Source of the DNA: Chara braunii
Lineage: Eukaryota; Streptophyta; Charophyceae; Charales; Characeae
NCBI GenBank assembly: GCA_003427395.1
Contig: BFEA01000228.1
Location: 40,191 to 104,190, forward strand
Length of the DNA: 64,000 nt
Direction of reading: 5' to 3'
Notes under the pieces: generated by a model
Databases searched by the model: none
Told to the model about the DNA's origin: nothing
What the model saw: only the letters and a program-made list of their open reading frames with translations
Position numbers and translations under genes: made by a program
Shown: positions 1 through 10,395 of the stretch, piece by piece
Position numbering within the stretch: the stretch's first letter is position 1
Layout of the letters: every line of letters starts with the position of its first letter

Positions 1-44
1 CACGGCACCTCTTCAACACGAGTGTGCCGTGCTACAAAGCCATT

Positions 45-140
45 GACACACTATGGCGAGTGTGTTATGAGGCTGTTTACGCACGCGCATGGCTCCGCAA
101 GTGCCTGGGTTCAAACCCCAACAGCAACAGTTGCATCCCA
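45..140 (+). repeat. tRNA-derived SINE-like unit
   Basis: A TGGCGAGTGTG stretch near 53 resembles a degenerate RNA polymerase III A box, and CTGGGTTCAAACCCC (about 106-120) is a near-perfect tRNA T-arm and B box. The spacing fits a tRNA-derived head. No complete cloverleaf was folded, and the sequence downstream is GC-rich and unrelated to a tRNA. It is best read as a SINE head or tRNA relic rather than a functional tRNA gene. Confidence 0.5.
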
Positions 141-416
141 GATCTTGATAATATAAATCTGGGAGCGGGGCGGGGCAGCGGGGGCGCGTGGCGCGCACGC
201 GCGTGCGGCGGCCTTGCAAGCGCCGCGTCGTGATGCGGCTTCCTTTTTCGCCACGTGGAGCTCTCCTGCTGCAGCACCTTTTCCCGTCGTTTTTCCCGCT
301 TTTTTGCCCGAAAACGCCCCAAAAACAGTCGAAAACCCGACTGTCGGGTTTTGCAGTATTTCGCTGCTATGCGGTGTGGTGGGTGGGGGCGGGGACCGTT
401 CCCGCTCTGATACCAA

Positions 417-726
417 TGTAGCGGACCCACGAGGTGTGGTGCTCCGCTAGTGACGGAGATGGAGATGGAGAAAGAAGGGGGAGCAAGATGGCACAACGCA
501 GCTCCCCACGCAAGACTCCAACGCACATACTCCAAAATGTGCAAGTGAGGAATGGGACTGAAAACAGACAATGGCTGGGGTATACCCCAGCGGACTGACG
601 GGACTGGACTGGACTGGCTGGTACCGACAAAGGTACCGGCCTGGACTGGCCTATCCCGAATATAACACAGGCCTGTGAGAACAGGCCAAGGGGCTGGTCT
701 CACAGGCCAACCCGAGGTCCGCTACA
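417..726. mobile_element. Candidate small inverted-repeat element (MITE-like)
   Basis: TGTAGCGGACC (417-427) and its exact reverse complement GGTCCGCTACA (716-726) bound a 310-bp segment. Near the right end is an 11-bp perfect stem, GGCCTGTGAGA (670-680) with TCTCACAGGCC (698-708). The segment has no credible coding content. No target-site duplication was confirmed. Chance pairing of 11-bp ends is possible, so this is a candidate only. Confidence 0.4.
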
Positions 727-1129
727 CAGTAGAATCAAAGATAGTTAGTTAGGACTGAACAATGCAGATTGTGGAGAAAGTTAGCGGCGGTATGGCAGAC
801 CATTTAGGACATATCCATCTGTTACTGGAGCTTTGTTTGACAAGGGCAAACTTGTGGGTCTTGGCCACTGTGTGCCAAGCACATTTAGCGGTAGGCTTAT
901 CCTATGGTTAGCCACTGATATAGAGAAAATGATCGCGAGAGGTCTGACAACTTGTATCCATACCTCCAATCAGCGCCCACAGTAAGATTGCTGTATCCAG
1001 AAGCAATCAGTCTCACACTCAGCCACCCTTTTTCTCTACCCGCAATCCAAGACTTTAAGAGTTACTGATTCTGAATCCTTAACCCTTATGATCATTGTCA
1101 CGATGATAGCCTGTATGAGACAGCACCTG

Positions 1130-1215
1130 AGTCGAAGAAACGTACCTCGTCATTCCCTGTCTCCAGAGTTCTGCCTGAACTCCGACAGAGCTCCCGCAAT
1201 CGCCCTATTACATGG
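1130..1215 (-). repeat. Dispersed repeat shared with 38.37 kb and 53.8 kb
   Basis: Read on the minus strand, the block has the order GATTGCGGGAGCTCTGTCGGA, then AGTTC, then CAGGGAATG. The same order occurs at about 38365-38435 on the plus strand and 53815-53875 on the minus strand. It is therefore one of three dispersed copies. No coding function is visible. Confidence 0.55.
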
Positions 1216-1460
1216 ATCAAGTGAGGAATGTGAGTCCTTTGTGCATGAATACTGATCTCAGTAAGCCATTGGGAAATACTATGTCTACTCTTGTCGCTTG
1301 AAGATGGTTGTGCGCTTATGCGGGGTTTAGGCATAGGAAAGCGGAGGAGGATGAAGGAGGTAAGAGTCATCATACTTGTTGGCGCCCCTCCTTCGCTCTG
1401 TTGCCTCGCGTCCCTGTCCGATTCTGATTCCTATTTTAGTATGCGATCTCAAATGGTAAA

Positions 1461-1521
1461 ATTAATAATAATACTAATAATAACAATAATAATAATAATA
1501 ATAATAATAAAATACTGATAA

Positions 1522-1559
<38 letters not shown>

Positions 1560-1620
1560 TAATAATAAAAATAATAATAATAAAAATAATAATGATAATA
1601 ACAAAAATAATGACAATATC
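1461..1620. repeat. (TAA)n microsatellite
   Basis: A long imperfect AAT/ATA array with occasional AAC and GAT variants. It begins a pattern in which (TAA)n tracts sit just upstream of a recurring unit of about 200 bp. Confidence 0.9.
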
Positions 1621-2007
1621 AAAGGATCATGAAGACGAATGATATCAAAACCCGGGTTGCGAAATCACACAGTCGTCTGAATAGTCATATATAAGCAGCG
1701 AGTATCATAGCTCTGCGCATTCAACCAACCAGAGCAATACAATGTAGTAGTGAGCCAAAGCTCAAGTTCTCAGGCCCATGTCAACCGCAATGCCCCAGCC
1801 TACTTCACTCCCCAACTTTACCTACGGTCTCTTCCTTCTTTCTCTCTTTGCCTCCTTTTGTTGTACGTATGTCTCCTTTCCCTCTGTGTCATTGTGTATC
1901 ACAGTTTGCGCGTGCTGTTGTTCTCATGTAGGAGAAGGGTGAATGAAGTGAATGTGCTAATAATAGTAATAATAATAATAACAATAATAACAATATTACT
2001 AATTAGT

Positions 2008-2230
2008 TGCTAGGGACATGAATGTAGACGAAGCACTGAAATTCACCTCGCAGAATCACATGATCAGTCCAAGTAGCCAAAATAAAAATAGATAGCATAA
2101 TGGAACCAAGTAGCCATCCTTTTGAAAATGATACAGCAGGTTTGTACGTCAAGATCCAAGTCCAAATGGCAATACCAACAGTATATCCCAATGTAGCTCT
2201 CTCCCTCTTTTGATCGGCGTCTGGTGCTTA
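2008..2230 (+). repeat. Dispersed (TAA)n-linked repeat, copy 1
   Basis: The unit follows a (TAA)n tract (about 1958-2000) and runs from GACATGAATGTAGACGAAGCA to CCCAATGTAGCTCTCTCC and GGCGTCTGGTGC. The same ordered motifs recur at about 3460-3665 and 4605-4815: AACATGAAT-like start, GGAACC-AAGTAGCCATCC-like middle, CAATGTAGCTCT end, GGTGCC/GGCGTC tail. It is a non-autonomous interspersed repeat family whose 5' end abuts a microsatellite. No coding capacity. Confidence 0.7.
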
Positions 2231-3200
2231 CACCGGTGAATGCGCCGGTGTCCCAATCATATTTGTTTTCCCGGTGTGTCTTTTACCCGATATTGTCTGT
2301 TCACCCGGTATGTCTGATCACCCGGTATTGTCTGTTCGTCTTTCACTCTTCCCCGCTATGTGTGTGTGTGTCCCAGTGTATGAATGTGTCCTACTGTATC
2401 TGTGCGTGGGACACGTGATTGCCGCCGCAGCATATCTGAGCTTCAGTCTTTGGCTGTTTGTCCCAGATAGTTGCGTCTGGCTGGCTCAGACTGTGCCCAT
2501 CTGTCCCAGACCGTTCTTGTCTTTCTCAAGCTGCGTCCGTCTGGATCAGACTGTGGCTGTCCCAGTCCATTTCTGCAAGTACTACGAGGGGCTTTGTGCA
2601 CCATGGGCCGACGGAAAGGACATATCAGCAAATTGCAGAAGTATAAGTCAAGAGGCAGCGCCCGACCTCTGATTCATTCCCGGTCCGTAAGCCATGCGGC
2701 AGCGCTGCTGCCACGTACCGAGCGAGGAGGTCTGCAGCATGCCCGAAGGAAGAAGTGGGCGAGAGAGAAAGAGCGTAACATAGCGATAGGGTAGCTGAGG
2801 TCATAGCTTCCATAGCTGTGGTTAACATGAAGTGTGTGTTTCCCTGTGCACATCACTTTGCACGTGGTTGTGCCACCTGCTGGGTACAGCCTTGTTGCTG
2901 TGTACAGCGGTGTCACTGTGTACAACTGTGTCACGGCGTACCGTTGTATCACCGTGTATAATTGTGTCACCTCGTACAGCCGCGTCACTGTGTATGCGTG
3001 GCTGGCTGCGTACACACAGTTATCTGTGTGTGTCACTGTATCTGCCTGGGTCACACCGTCTGGCTGTGTGTCATGGTGTACCGGGTGTCTTTGTGTATGT
3101 CACAATGGCAGTGTGCCTCGTGTATCACTGTGAATCTGCGACCGTGAGATCAGAGTGTCGTGTGTGCGATATTCAGTGCGATCCGATGTGTGTGAACAGT
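2220..3200 (+). repeat. GTGTCACTGT-type degenerate minisatellite
   Basis: Degenerate units built on CTGTGTGTC and GTGTCACTGTGTAC repeat through this stretch, with a non-repetitive insert at about 2560-2765. It is the opposite-strand counterpart of the ACACAGTGACA array at 17.1-19.45 kb. Short reading frames here are by-products of the repeat. Confidence 0.75.
2560..2765 (+). repeat. Left copy of an inverted unique-looking block
   Basis: The block contains GCACCATGGGCCGACGG, then CAGAAGTATAAGTCAAGAGG, CAGCGCC, AGCCATGCGG, and GGAGGTCTGCA. The same ordered segments are present in reverse complement at 17190-17430. Short translations of the two copies also resemble each other (for example ISQEAAPDL and INQEAAPNL), but stops and shifts interrupt both. 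It may derive from an old gene; no function is recognised. Confidence 0.65.
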
Positions 3201-3204
3201 GAAT

Positions 3205-3335
3205 GGTTGGGCGCTGAGTCGTCGTAGTTTTCGAAAGTGAACCCGTACCCGGGTTCCCATATCTCTGAGTTTTTAGTGGGCACATATTACCTGTTTGCTG
3301 TGTTACTGTTCGCATGCATGAAGATAACATCGGGT
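3205..3335 (+). repeat. Left copy of an inverted repeat block next to (TAA)n
   Basis: GGTTGGGCGCTGAGTCG, TTTCGAAAGTGAAC, CTCTGAGTTTTTAGTGGGC and TTTGCTG occur in this order. They reappear reverse-complemented in the same relative order at about 16745-16870. In both copies the block adjoins a (TAA)n/(TTA)n array. A more distant copy lies at 17885-17990. Confidence 0.65.
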
Positions 3336-3340
3336 TTGAG

Positions 3341-3387
3341 ATACTACTACTAATAATAATAATGATAATAATAATAAAATAGTAATG

Positions 3388-3426
<39 letters not shown>

Positions 3427-3450
3427 GTAATAATAATAATAATAGAAAAT
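3341..3450. repeat. (TAA)n microsatellite
   Basis: Nearly pure AAT/ATA repeats. Long asparagine, isoleucine or tyrosine runs read through it are artefacts of the repeat. Confidence 0.9.
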
Positions 3451-3459
3451 AAATGTAAA

Positions 3460-3665
3460 GGAGATGAATGCGAACAAAGTACCGAAACCCAGGTTGCAAA
3501 TTCTCACTGAAGTCCAGGTAGTTAAAGCCAGAGAAGATACTGCAATGGAACTTAGTAACCATCCAATTGAGAACTACAGAAGAATCTTGAGTCAATGTCC
3601 AAGCCCATCAGGGCAACATCAACAACATAATCCAATGTAGCTCTTTGTTTGAATGGTGCCAGGCG
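3460..3665 (+). repeat. Dispersed (TAA)n-linked repeat, copy 2
   Basis: It has the same motif order as the unit at 2008-2230, including CCAGGTTGCAAATTC, GTCCAGGTAGTTAAAGCCAGAG, GTCAATGTCC, CCAATGTAGCTCTTTG and GGTGCCAGGCGCC. It is closest to the copy at 4605-4815. Confidence 0.75.
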
Positions 3666-4523
3666 CCCTACCTACTTTGCAGACTAAGTCTACAACTACA
3701 GCAATGAAAGTAATCCGACAACTTGACTACCAGCGAGTGGTGATGTCAACACCCATGCCGACTTCCACCTTCACCAGGTACGTGTCCTCTTCACCCACGT
3801 TCTCCCTTGATAACCCACAGCGCTCTTCACCTCCGAAGAACCACCTTCACCCTTCTCCTTCACTGCGCACACAGGCAGCCCGGCTATGGCCACCAGTGCC
3901 TTGCGCCCACAGGCAACGCTCTACCGCCTAACGCATGCCTGCCTCTCACCTCCTCCTAGCGCAGCACAGCAGCTCGCATTCACGCAGCGTACCGGCAATG
4001 CCTGTATTGGCAAAAGATCCCTGCCTACTCGCCCTGCTTGCCTATATGCCAGTGTTGCGCGTGGGTGGCCTCCCTTCAGTCTGCGACTGGGCCCCAGTGC
4101 CTGAATCCAGGCTCAATGCAGTTGGGGCCTAGGTGATGCAGTTGCGCCTCTTTTGTCAAGGCCTGCGGTCAGATTCAGATAGTGGCCGATTTTTCTTTCG
4201 CATTTTCGGTCTCTATACCCAGCATGCATTGTCGGCCTCATGTTCAAGTGCCCAGGGCCTAATTAACTCAGAGGCCCCTTGAATCTCCATATTTGCAGAG
4301 ATTCGAGACTCCGTGCACTCCAACCAATTGGCGTGCTGCAACTGTATGAACCCCACTTCATGAAATGTTCACACAGAGGGCTCTTATTGACTGGCTGGCC
4401 TGCCTTCACTTAGGGCGGTCACAGATCTGGCCCGCCTTCACTTAGGGTGGGCACGAGGCTTGTTGGGCCTATGCCTAGTACAAATGCAAGTAGGCAAGGC
4501 CCTTCTGAGGGCTCAATCCTCAC

Positions 4524-4563
<40 letters not shown>
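4524..4563. repeat. (TAA)n microsatellite
   Basis: Pure trinucleotide array immediately upstream of the third copy of the 200-bp dispersed unit. Confidence 0.9.
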
Positions 4564-4604
4564 TGCAAAGGACATGGATATGGACGTAGCACAGAAATCC
4601 AGAC

Positions 4605-4815
4605 TGCGAGGAACATGAATATGGATAAAGCATAAAAATCCAGTTTGCAAATTCAATCTGAAGTCCAGACAATCAAAGCCAGAGCAGATAGTACATTGGA
4701 ACCGAGCAACCGTCCTATTGAGAGCAATACAGAAGAATAGTGAGTCAATGTCCATAGGGCAACACCAACAGCATAACACAATGTAGCTCTCTCTTGTGAA
4801 TGACACCAGGGGTCC
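4605..4815 (+). repeat. Dispersed (TAA)n-linked repeat, copy 3
   Basis: It shares CCAGTTTGCAAATTC, GAAGTCCAGACAATCAAAGCC, AGCAACCGTCC, GAGTCAATGTCC and CACAATGTAGCTCTCTC with copy 2 in the same order. The preceding 4565-4604 duplicates the first part of the unit (GACATGGATATGGACG). Confidence 0.75.
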
Positions 4816-4974
4816 TATCTAATCTATAGCCTATCACTACAACTGTTGTATGACAGCAACGGGACAACTTGACTATTAGCGAGTGATGATGTCTATGCCA
4901 ATGCCGACCTCTTCTCCACCCAGGTACGCTTTCTCTTTTCTCCCACACTCTCTCTGTTTCATCCTCTGTGTATA

Positions 4975-5225
4975 TGCGATTCTATTTCCGTCTCTGTGTC
5001 CGTCTGTCTGACCGTGTCTGCCCGTCTGTTTTGTTCGTTTGTCCGATTGTGTTGGGTTATCTGACTGACTGTATTCACTTGTCTGATTAACTATGCTCGC
5101 TTGTCTATGTCTACCAGTCAGTCTGTTCATGTCTGTTAGTCCATCTGTTTTACTTGTATGTCCGTCCGTGTCTGTTTGTTTGCCATCTGTCTGCCCAACC
5201 AGTCTGTCTGTGCGCTCGGTAGTCT
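4975..5225 (+). repeat. TCTGTCTGTCCG-type minisatellite
   Basis: Degenerate units of TCTGTCTGTCCGT and TTGTCTG. The reverse-complement counterpart is ACAGACAGACAAACAGAC at about 16940-17070. Confidence 0.75.
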
Positions 5226-5267
5226 GTGTGTCTTGCCTCGTCGGATTCTCAACGCCCAGATAGTCCA

Positions 5268-5490
5268 GATAGTCTTGACCTCGAACCAACAACGGCATTG
5301 CATCACGAGATTCTCCAAATGAGAACACACCAAGTGTTCATAATTGACAATGCTAAAATATTCTCATCATTATCAATTTATCATCAACGAAGAACCAATG
5401 TTGATATCCTATCTGGCGCTCAGCGCCCAGACTACATGCGGCAGGTCTATCTAGCCTATACTATAGCCGGATGATGACTTCAACAACTTG
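5268..5490 (+). repeat. Dispersed repeat with GGCGCTCAGCGCC hairpin
   Basis: Contains AGATAGTCTTGACCTCGAACC, GCATCACGAG, TCAACGAAGAACCA, ATATCCTATCTGGCG and the small palindrome GGCGCTCAGCGCC. Related copies lie at about 5880-6110 on the plus strand and 16330-16590 on the minus strand. Confidence 0.65.
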
Positions 5491-5879
5491 CTGAAGTATG
5501 AGCATGCAGCGACCAATGTCGCATGTTTCCTGCTGTGTCCCAGTATCTAACGACCGTGAGTCTATGCGTGTGTTCTCAAAGTGTGTTCGTGGGGTACCTA
5601 GGGTGATCCAGTGTGTGATCATCGAGTTATTTGGGCGCACAGTCGCCATAGCCAATTGCAAGAGAACGCATATCCGGTTGCGATTCTCTGAGTATTAAGC
5701 GGCGTTTTGTCTCCTGTTCGCTGGACCGTTGCCATGGTGCATGAAAGGTGTGACTGAAAACGAGTCTGAATGCAATAATAGTAATAATACTAATACTAAT
5801 ACTAATAATAAATAATAATAATAATAATCGAAAAAGATGTGCAACAACGATCTTCAACCATCAACCAACATTATATATG

Positions 5880-6115
5880 CAGGACCGGATAGTTGAGACC
5901 TTGCTTCAGTCAGCAAAATTGCATCATGGGTTTTTGTCCAACCAAGAACACTATAGTCAACTCATAAATGTTAATGTTGGACTAGCATCATCCTTATCAA
6001 CGAAGAATCAGAGTCGTTATCCCATCTAGCGTTCGGTGTCTAGATTACGTAGGGCTGATCCCATCTGGCCCGCCACTATAATGCCGAAAAAACGACGATC
6101 GCAGCTCTTCTAAAG
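5880..6115 (+). repeat. Second copy of the 5.3-kb dispersed repeat
   Basis: It follows a (TAA)n tract (5775-5828). It carries CCGGATAGTTGAGACC, TTGCATCATG, ATCAACGAAGAATCAGAGTCG, TATCCCATCTAGCG and a CCACTATAATGCCG end, matching 5268-5490 in order but clearly diverged. Confidence 0.6.
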
Positions 6116-6237
6116 CATGAGTGAATCGTGGCCATTGCCGCACGTTTCCACCACCATGTATGTCTCTCGTCTCTCTTACGACCTCGATCCCACACACTGT
6201 CACCTCTCTCTCTCTCTCTCTTTCTCTCTCTCACTTT

Positions 6238-6536
6238 TCTCGTAGTCCGCAGTTACTGAGAAGTCAGATAGCGAGAGGGTATGGAAGAGAAGGTGAAAAA
6301 GAAGAAAAACTCCCTCTTTCTTCCTCTCTCCCCTTTCTCCTTCTTCTCCTTTTTACTTTCCTCCCTTCCTATAGCCCTGCCTCAGCAGATTGTGTTTTCA
6401 TTCTCGTACATCTGTTACTCGCCTCCTTCAACCGCAGGTGCGGAACAGGTAAGTCTCATTTGCCTCTCTATCACTCCCTCCTTTCTACCGTGTTTTGCTT
6501 GCCAAAGCATGTTGTACAGACTAATAATAATAGATC

Positions 6537-6572
<36 letters not shown>

Positions 6573-6660
6573 GTAACAATAATAATATTGTAATAATAAC
6601 AATAATGATAATGTAATAAAATAATAATAATAATAATAATAGTAATAATAATAACAATTA
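6238..6660 (+). repeat. Pyrimidine-rich block and (TAA)n tract
   Basis: A motif of about 120 bp starts TTCTCGTAGTCCGCAG, continues through GAAGTCAGAT and GCGAGAGGGT, and ends AACTCCCTCTTTC. It recurs at about 7618, 8085 and 9445. After it come a CT-rich stretch, GCAGGTGCGGAACAGGTAAGT with a consensus 5' splice donor, and an imperfect (TAA)n array at 6518-6660. Confidence 0.6.
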
Positions 6661-7599
6661 TAATAGTAAAATAATAAACGTAAGGATAAGCAAGCAAATA
6701 GCGGGATGGCCATATTTAGTATGCATAATCACATTGAAAATCAGAGTGTATAGCAATGTCAGAAAACAGCGGTGTGCTAACATAATACCAATGGAGAATC
6801 GTAATACTGAAACCCAAATGTCAAGGAGAGCTTGCTCTCGCCGCCTCCAACATATGCGTCCAGGCCCTTTTCCCTACTCGGCGCTCGACGCCCAGCCTAC
6901 GAATGGCAGGTCAATGCTGTTGGGGATGTCAACAGGCCCTTCGTAGTACGTGCAGATCTTGGACAATACCATGCACTTGCCCTAGCCCTTTCCCCTCATT
7001 CTTTTCTCTCTCTTTCTTTCTCCTTCTCTCTCCTTCGTGCCTCCGCCTAAGCGCGAATGCTTACATTAGTCCCGTCACCCCCGACCCAATCTCATTGTGA
7101 ACAGCTAAGGTAACAACATAATCGGGTGCAGTCACATGGCCCAATCACACTAGAATGTCTCGACTGGCCACAACACTCCTCTCCCTTTCTCTCTCTCTCT
7201 CGTCCATCTCTCCTTCTTCATCACCATTTTCTCTCCCTCTTTCTCTCTCCTTCTCTTCCTCGCACATACGCTCACACCCAGACCAGATCAAGAACCGACC
7301 TCTCGTACAAAGTACGAGATAGCGTAGTGGATAACTTAGGTACCGATGATCCGAGCAATCATTATTGCAATGCAGCTCCGAACATACATCATCATCATCA
7401 TTCCATGGTGTAAAGGGGTCTGGCGCTCACACAGGAAGAATGTGCCAGCCCCAACCATACACAGACGAAGAAGAGGGAGGTTAGACGAAGAAGAGGGGAA
7501 GATGGGAATGTCGCCTACACCAAGTCTTCGGCACAGGCCCAAATAGTCTTTCATCAAATGTCTGAATCCCATTGTTGAGCCTAAATCCAATGTCGTCAA

Positions 7600-8639
7600 A
7601 GTCCCAAGTCACAACTCTCTCTCTCTCTGTCGTAGTCTGCTGATACTAAGAAGTCAGGTGATGAGAGGGTGAGAAGAAGAAGGTGGACTGAGAGAAAGAA
7701 GAAGAAGAACTCTCTCCCCCTCTCTGCGTTCACTCGCCTAACCTTTTTTCTCTCTCTCACTCTCTCTCTCACACTCGCACATACACATACACATACGCAC
7801 ACTCACTCACAGTCCATTGATAGGATGAGCAAAAACGAGATGAATCTTTCGCTAGAACGTGGCAATATACATTGCCACTTCTAGATTTGCTAGCTCTATC
7901 GTTCCCAGTAGCGTGCAGACAGCTGCGGCCATATATATGTGTTGAAGTGACTCTTTCACCGTTGTGACGGGAGATACGATCGATCTTGAAACCGTGCGAA
8001 CCCAACCATGACCTTGGAGGCTTCCTACCTGATACGTTGCCCATGGTCGTATTCCTTTCTCCCTCTTTTCTCTCTCTCTCTCTCGTAGTAGTAGTAGTAG
8101 TAGTAGTAGACTATATCGTGTAGCGAGAGGGCGAGGGGTGGTGGTCTTAGAGGGGGAAGGAGAGAACTCTCTCTTTCTCCCAATCACACACACACACACA
8201 CACACGATCATTCCTTCGATGGGGGAATGCATCTTTTGCTGAAACGTGGAAGTATACGCTGGCCTTTTTTATTTGCTCCTCTACCGATCCAAATAGCGCG
8301 CGGCGAGGTGCGAGCCAGCGACTTAACTGTCGGTCAAGGTTGGAGACTTATCATCTCCCTCTCTCTCTCACACACCCACATACACAGTGAATCTTTCCTT
8401 TTTCTAATGGTAGATTCATTCGATATATCTATTTATTTATTTATTTGTTTATTTATTTATCTACCTATCCTATCGGGGAAAGTACTATGAGCTTAGCCGG
8501 GACATCGGGACTTACTTCACATATTGGATCAATGTTGTGATGTCGTTGTCGTCAGTCCGTCGGAGTTGTCAGCCCCGTCATTGCCATCGCTGGCTCAGGT
8601 AAGTGTTTCTTTATCCCTCCCCTTCTCCTTCTTCTCCTA

Positions 8640-8679
<40 letters not shown>

Positions 8680-8765
8680 CCCTCCTTCTCCCTTCTTCTT
8701 CTTCTTCTTCTTCTTCTTTCTTCTTCTCCTTCTCCCTTCTTCTTCTTCTAATGATAAGGTTCAAT
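7600..8765 (+). repeat. Two further copies of the CT-rich composite repeat
   Basis: The TAGTCTGCTGATACTAAGAAG block (from 7627) and a shorter version after 8085 each precede a block containing GCTAGAACGTGG or GCTGAAACGTGG (near 7850 and 8238), ATACAYTG-like sequence and AGCGYGCAG. The stretch ends with CAGGTAAGTG at 8596-8605, then poly-T (8642-8679) and CTT repeats. The pattern looks exon-like but is shared between repeat copies, so no gene is called. Confidence 0.55.
8642..8679. repeat. Poly-T tract
   Basis: Thirty-eight T residues followed by CTT-rich sequence. Its length may be inexact in a short-read assembly. Confidence 0.9.
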
Positions 8766-9084
8766 GAACCTTTTATATCACCTTCAGCGGCAAACCTCCG
8801 AGATCACTGCAGTCCCGACACTTCGTCTGACTATTCAATCGGTAGGGGCGTCGGTGTCGTGTACAAAGTGCAGCGACGTAATCAGCACAGTTGATTTCTT
8901 GTGTTTCCTAGGCATTTCCTCGTTCCGGATCGAATATTCCAATGACCCTTTCTGTCATGATGAACCTTAAGAAGGTTACCTGGGCCTTTCGACCCAGGCA
9001 AGCAACTCGTGGGATTCGTCGGTGTAGCGTGCGTGCGACTCAGGTACGTAACACTCCCCCCCCTTCTCGCATCCTCCCTGTGTG

Positions 9085-9117
9085 CTGTCTCTTATACACA
9101 TCTAGATGTGTATAAGA

Positions 9118-9122
<5 letters not shown>
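9085..9122. other. Nextera mate-pair junction adapter 1
   Basis: The 38 bases are a perfect palindrome of two 19-bp Tn5 mosaic ends meeting head to head; the right half is AGATGTGTATAAGAGACAG. This is the circularisation junction adapter of Illumina Nextera mate-pair libraries, not genomic DNA. It is followed directly by a (CA)n run (9123-9199). Reading frames through it give the known artefact peptide SYTHLDVYKRQ. The join between its flanks should not be trusted. Confidence 0.98.

Positions 9123-9199
<77 letters not shown>
9123..9199. repeat. (CA)n microsatellite beside the adapter
   Basis: A pure CA array directly abuts the adapter. The other flank ends CTGTGTG. The array's length and position may themselves be products of mis-joined mate-pair reads. 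Confidence 0.85.
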
Positions 9200-9202
<3 letters not shown>

Positions 9203-9442
9203 GTAGTGAATCGTTCAACGTTGCAGCGGGCGATCCGACCGGCCTTGCTCATCCATAGGAAGAGGCTGCGCGAAGGCAACCGCGGTCCCGACGACCTTCC
9301 TGTCGTGCCAACGGGCGATCGTAGAGTTTACTTTCTCTCTATCCCTTACGTTTTTCTTTTTACATTCCCTTAGATCTCTTTCTTTCTATCCCTTCTCCAC
9401 CTCCTCTCCCCCTCTTCCCTTCGACTCCTCTCTCTCCTCTTC

Positions 9443-10050
9443 TCGTAGCCCACAGATACTAAGAAGTCAAAGGATGAGAGAGAGGAGAAGGAGATGGTAG
9501 GTTTGAGAAGAGGGAGAAGAAGAACTCTCTCTCTTTCTCCGTTTCGAGCCAGGTATTTATCTGGGCTGTTGGCGCATGCTGCCGGTACCTCGAAGATGAA
9601 GTTGAAGTAACGGCGCTACACGTAAGTACCTCTAGTCTCCGCCCAATCTCTCTCTCCTTCTCTCTCTCACATCTCTCTCACATCTCTCTCCCACACACAA
9701 GTTCCACCTATAATGACCGATCACATACCCACACACGTACACACACTCCGTCGGCAGGATGAGCAAAACGGAACGAATCTTCCACTAAAACGTGGAAATA
9801 TACAATGTCACGTTTTGATTTGCGCATGCTATCGCTCCAAGTAGCGTGCAGCGAGGGGCGGAGACTTAGCTGTTGGCCAAAGTTGGAGACTTATAGTCTC
9901 CCTCTCTCTCTCATACACACTCTTACCCATGTTTACTCACGTACGTAGTAGTAGTAATGTATATTTCTATATTCTAGCGGTAGGTTCCTTTGATTTTCCC
10001 CATCGTACTCGATAGAAGTAGCGGGAAGTCGTCGTGGTTTACTCACACAC
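9443..10050 (+). repeat. CT-rich composite repeat, later copy
   Basis: It contains CTCGTAGCCCACAGATACTAAG and AACTCTCTCTCTTTCTCC, then GCCGGTACCTCGAAGATGAAG followed by CGTAAGTACC (9621-9630), then a CCACTAAAACGTGGAAATATAC block and GTTGGAGACTTATAGTCTCC. The GGTACCTCGAAGA segment reappears inverted at about 15570-15580. Confidence 0.6.
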
Positions 10051-10051
10051 A

Positions 10052-10204
10052 TACACACACAGTAGAAGTGATTGCATCTTTTCCATTTCTCGCGGTAGAT
10101 TCATTCACTTATTTATTTATTTGTTTATTTATTTTACTCATTTATTTTGCTTGTTTTTATTGTTGATAATGTCGGGGTGGGCCGTGAGACTGGAGACTTA
10201 CCGG
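10052..10204 (+). repeat. 153-bp exact duplicate, left copy (assembly artefact)
   Basis: This segment, from TACACACACAGTAGAAGTG to GGAGACTTACCGG, appears identical to 10243-10395. The copies are separated only by the 38-bp junction adapter. An identical direct repeat spaced exactly by an adapter indicates an assembly artefact rather than a biological duplication. Confidence 0.93.
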
Positions 10205-10242
10205 CTGTCTCTTATACACATCTAGATGTGTATAAGAGACAG
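10205..10242. other. Nextera mate-pair junction adapter 2
   Basis: Same 38-base palindromic pair of 19-bp mosaic ends as at 9085-9122. The apparent 250-codon reading frame at 10147-10899 crosses it and is therefore spurious in its first part. Confidence 0.98.
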
Positions 10243-10395
10243 TACACACACAGTAGAAGTGATTGCATCTTTTCCATTTCTCGCGGTAGATTCATTCACT
10301 TATTTATTTATTTGTTTATTTATTTTACTCATTTATTTTGCTTGTTTTTATTGTTGATAATGTCGGGGTGGGCCGTGAGACTGGAGACTTACCGG
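10243..10395 (+). repeat. 153-bp exact duplicate, right copy
   Basis: Matches 10052-10204 over its whole length and then continues into sequence not duplicated (TTGTCAGTCTGTTGC). This copy is probably the genuine genomic continuation. Confidence 0.93.

Noticed and set aside
9009-9279. Short frames on both strands ending in histidine-threonine or cysteine-valine runs
   Set aside because: They are translations of the adapter and the (CA)n array.
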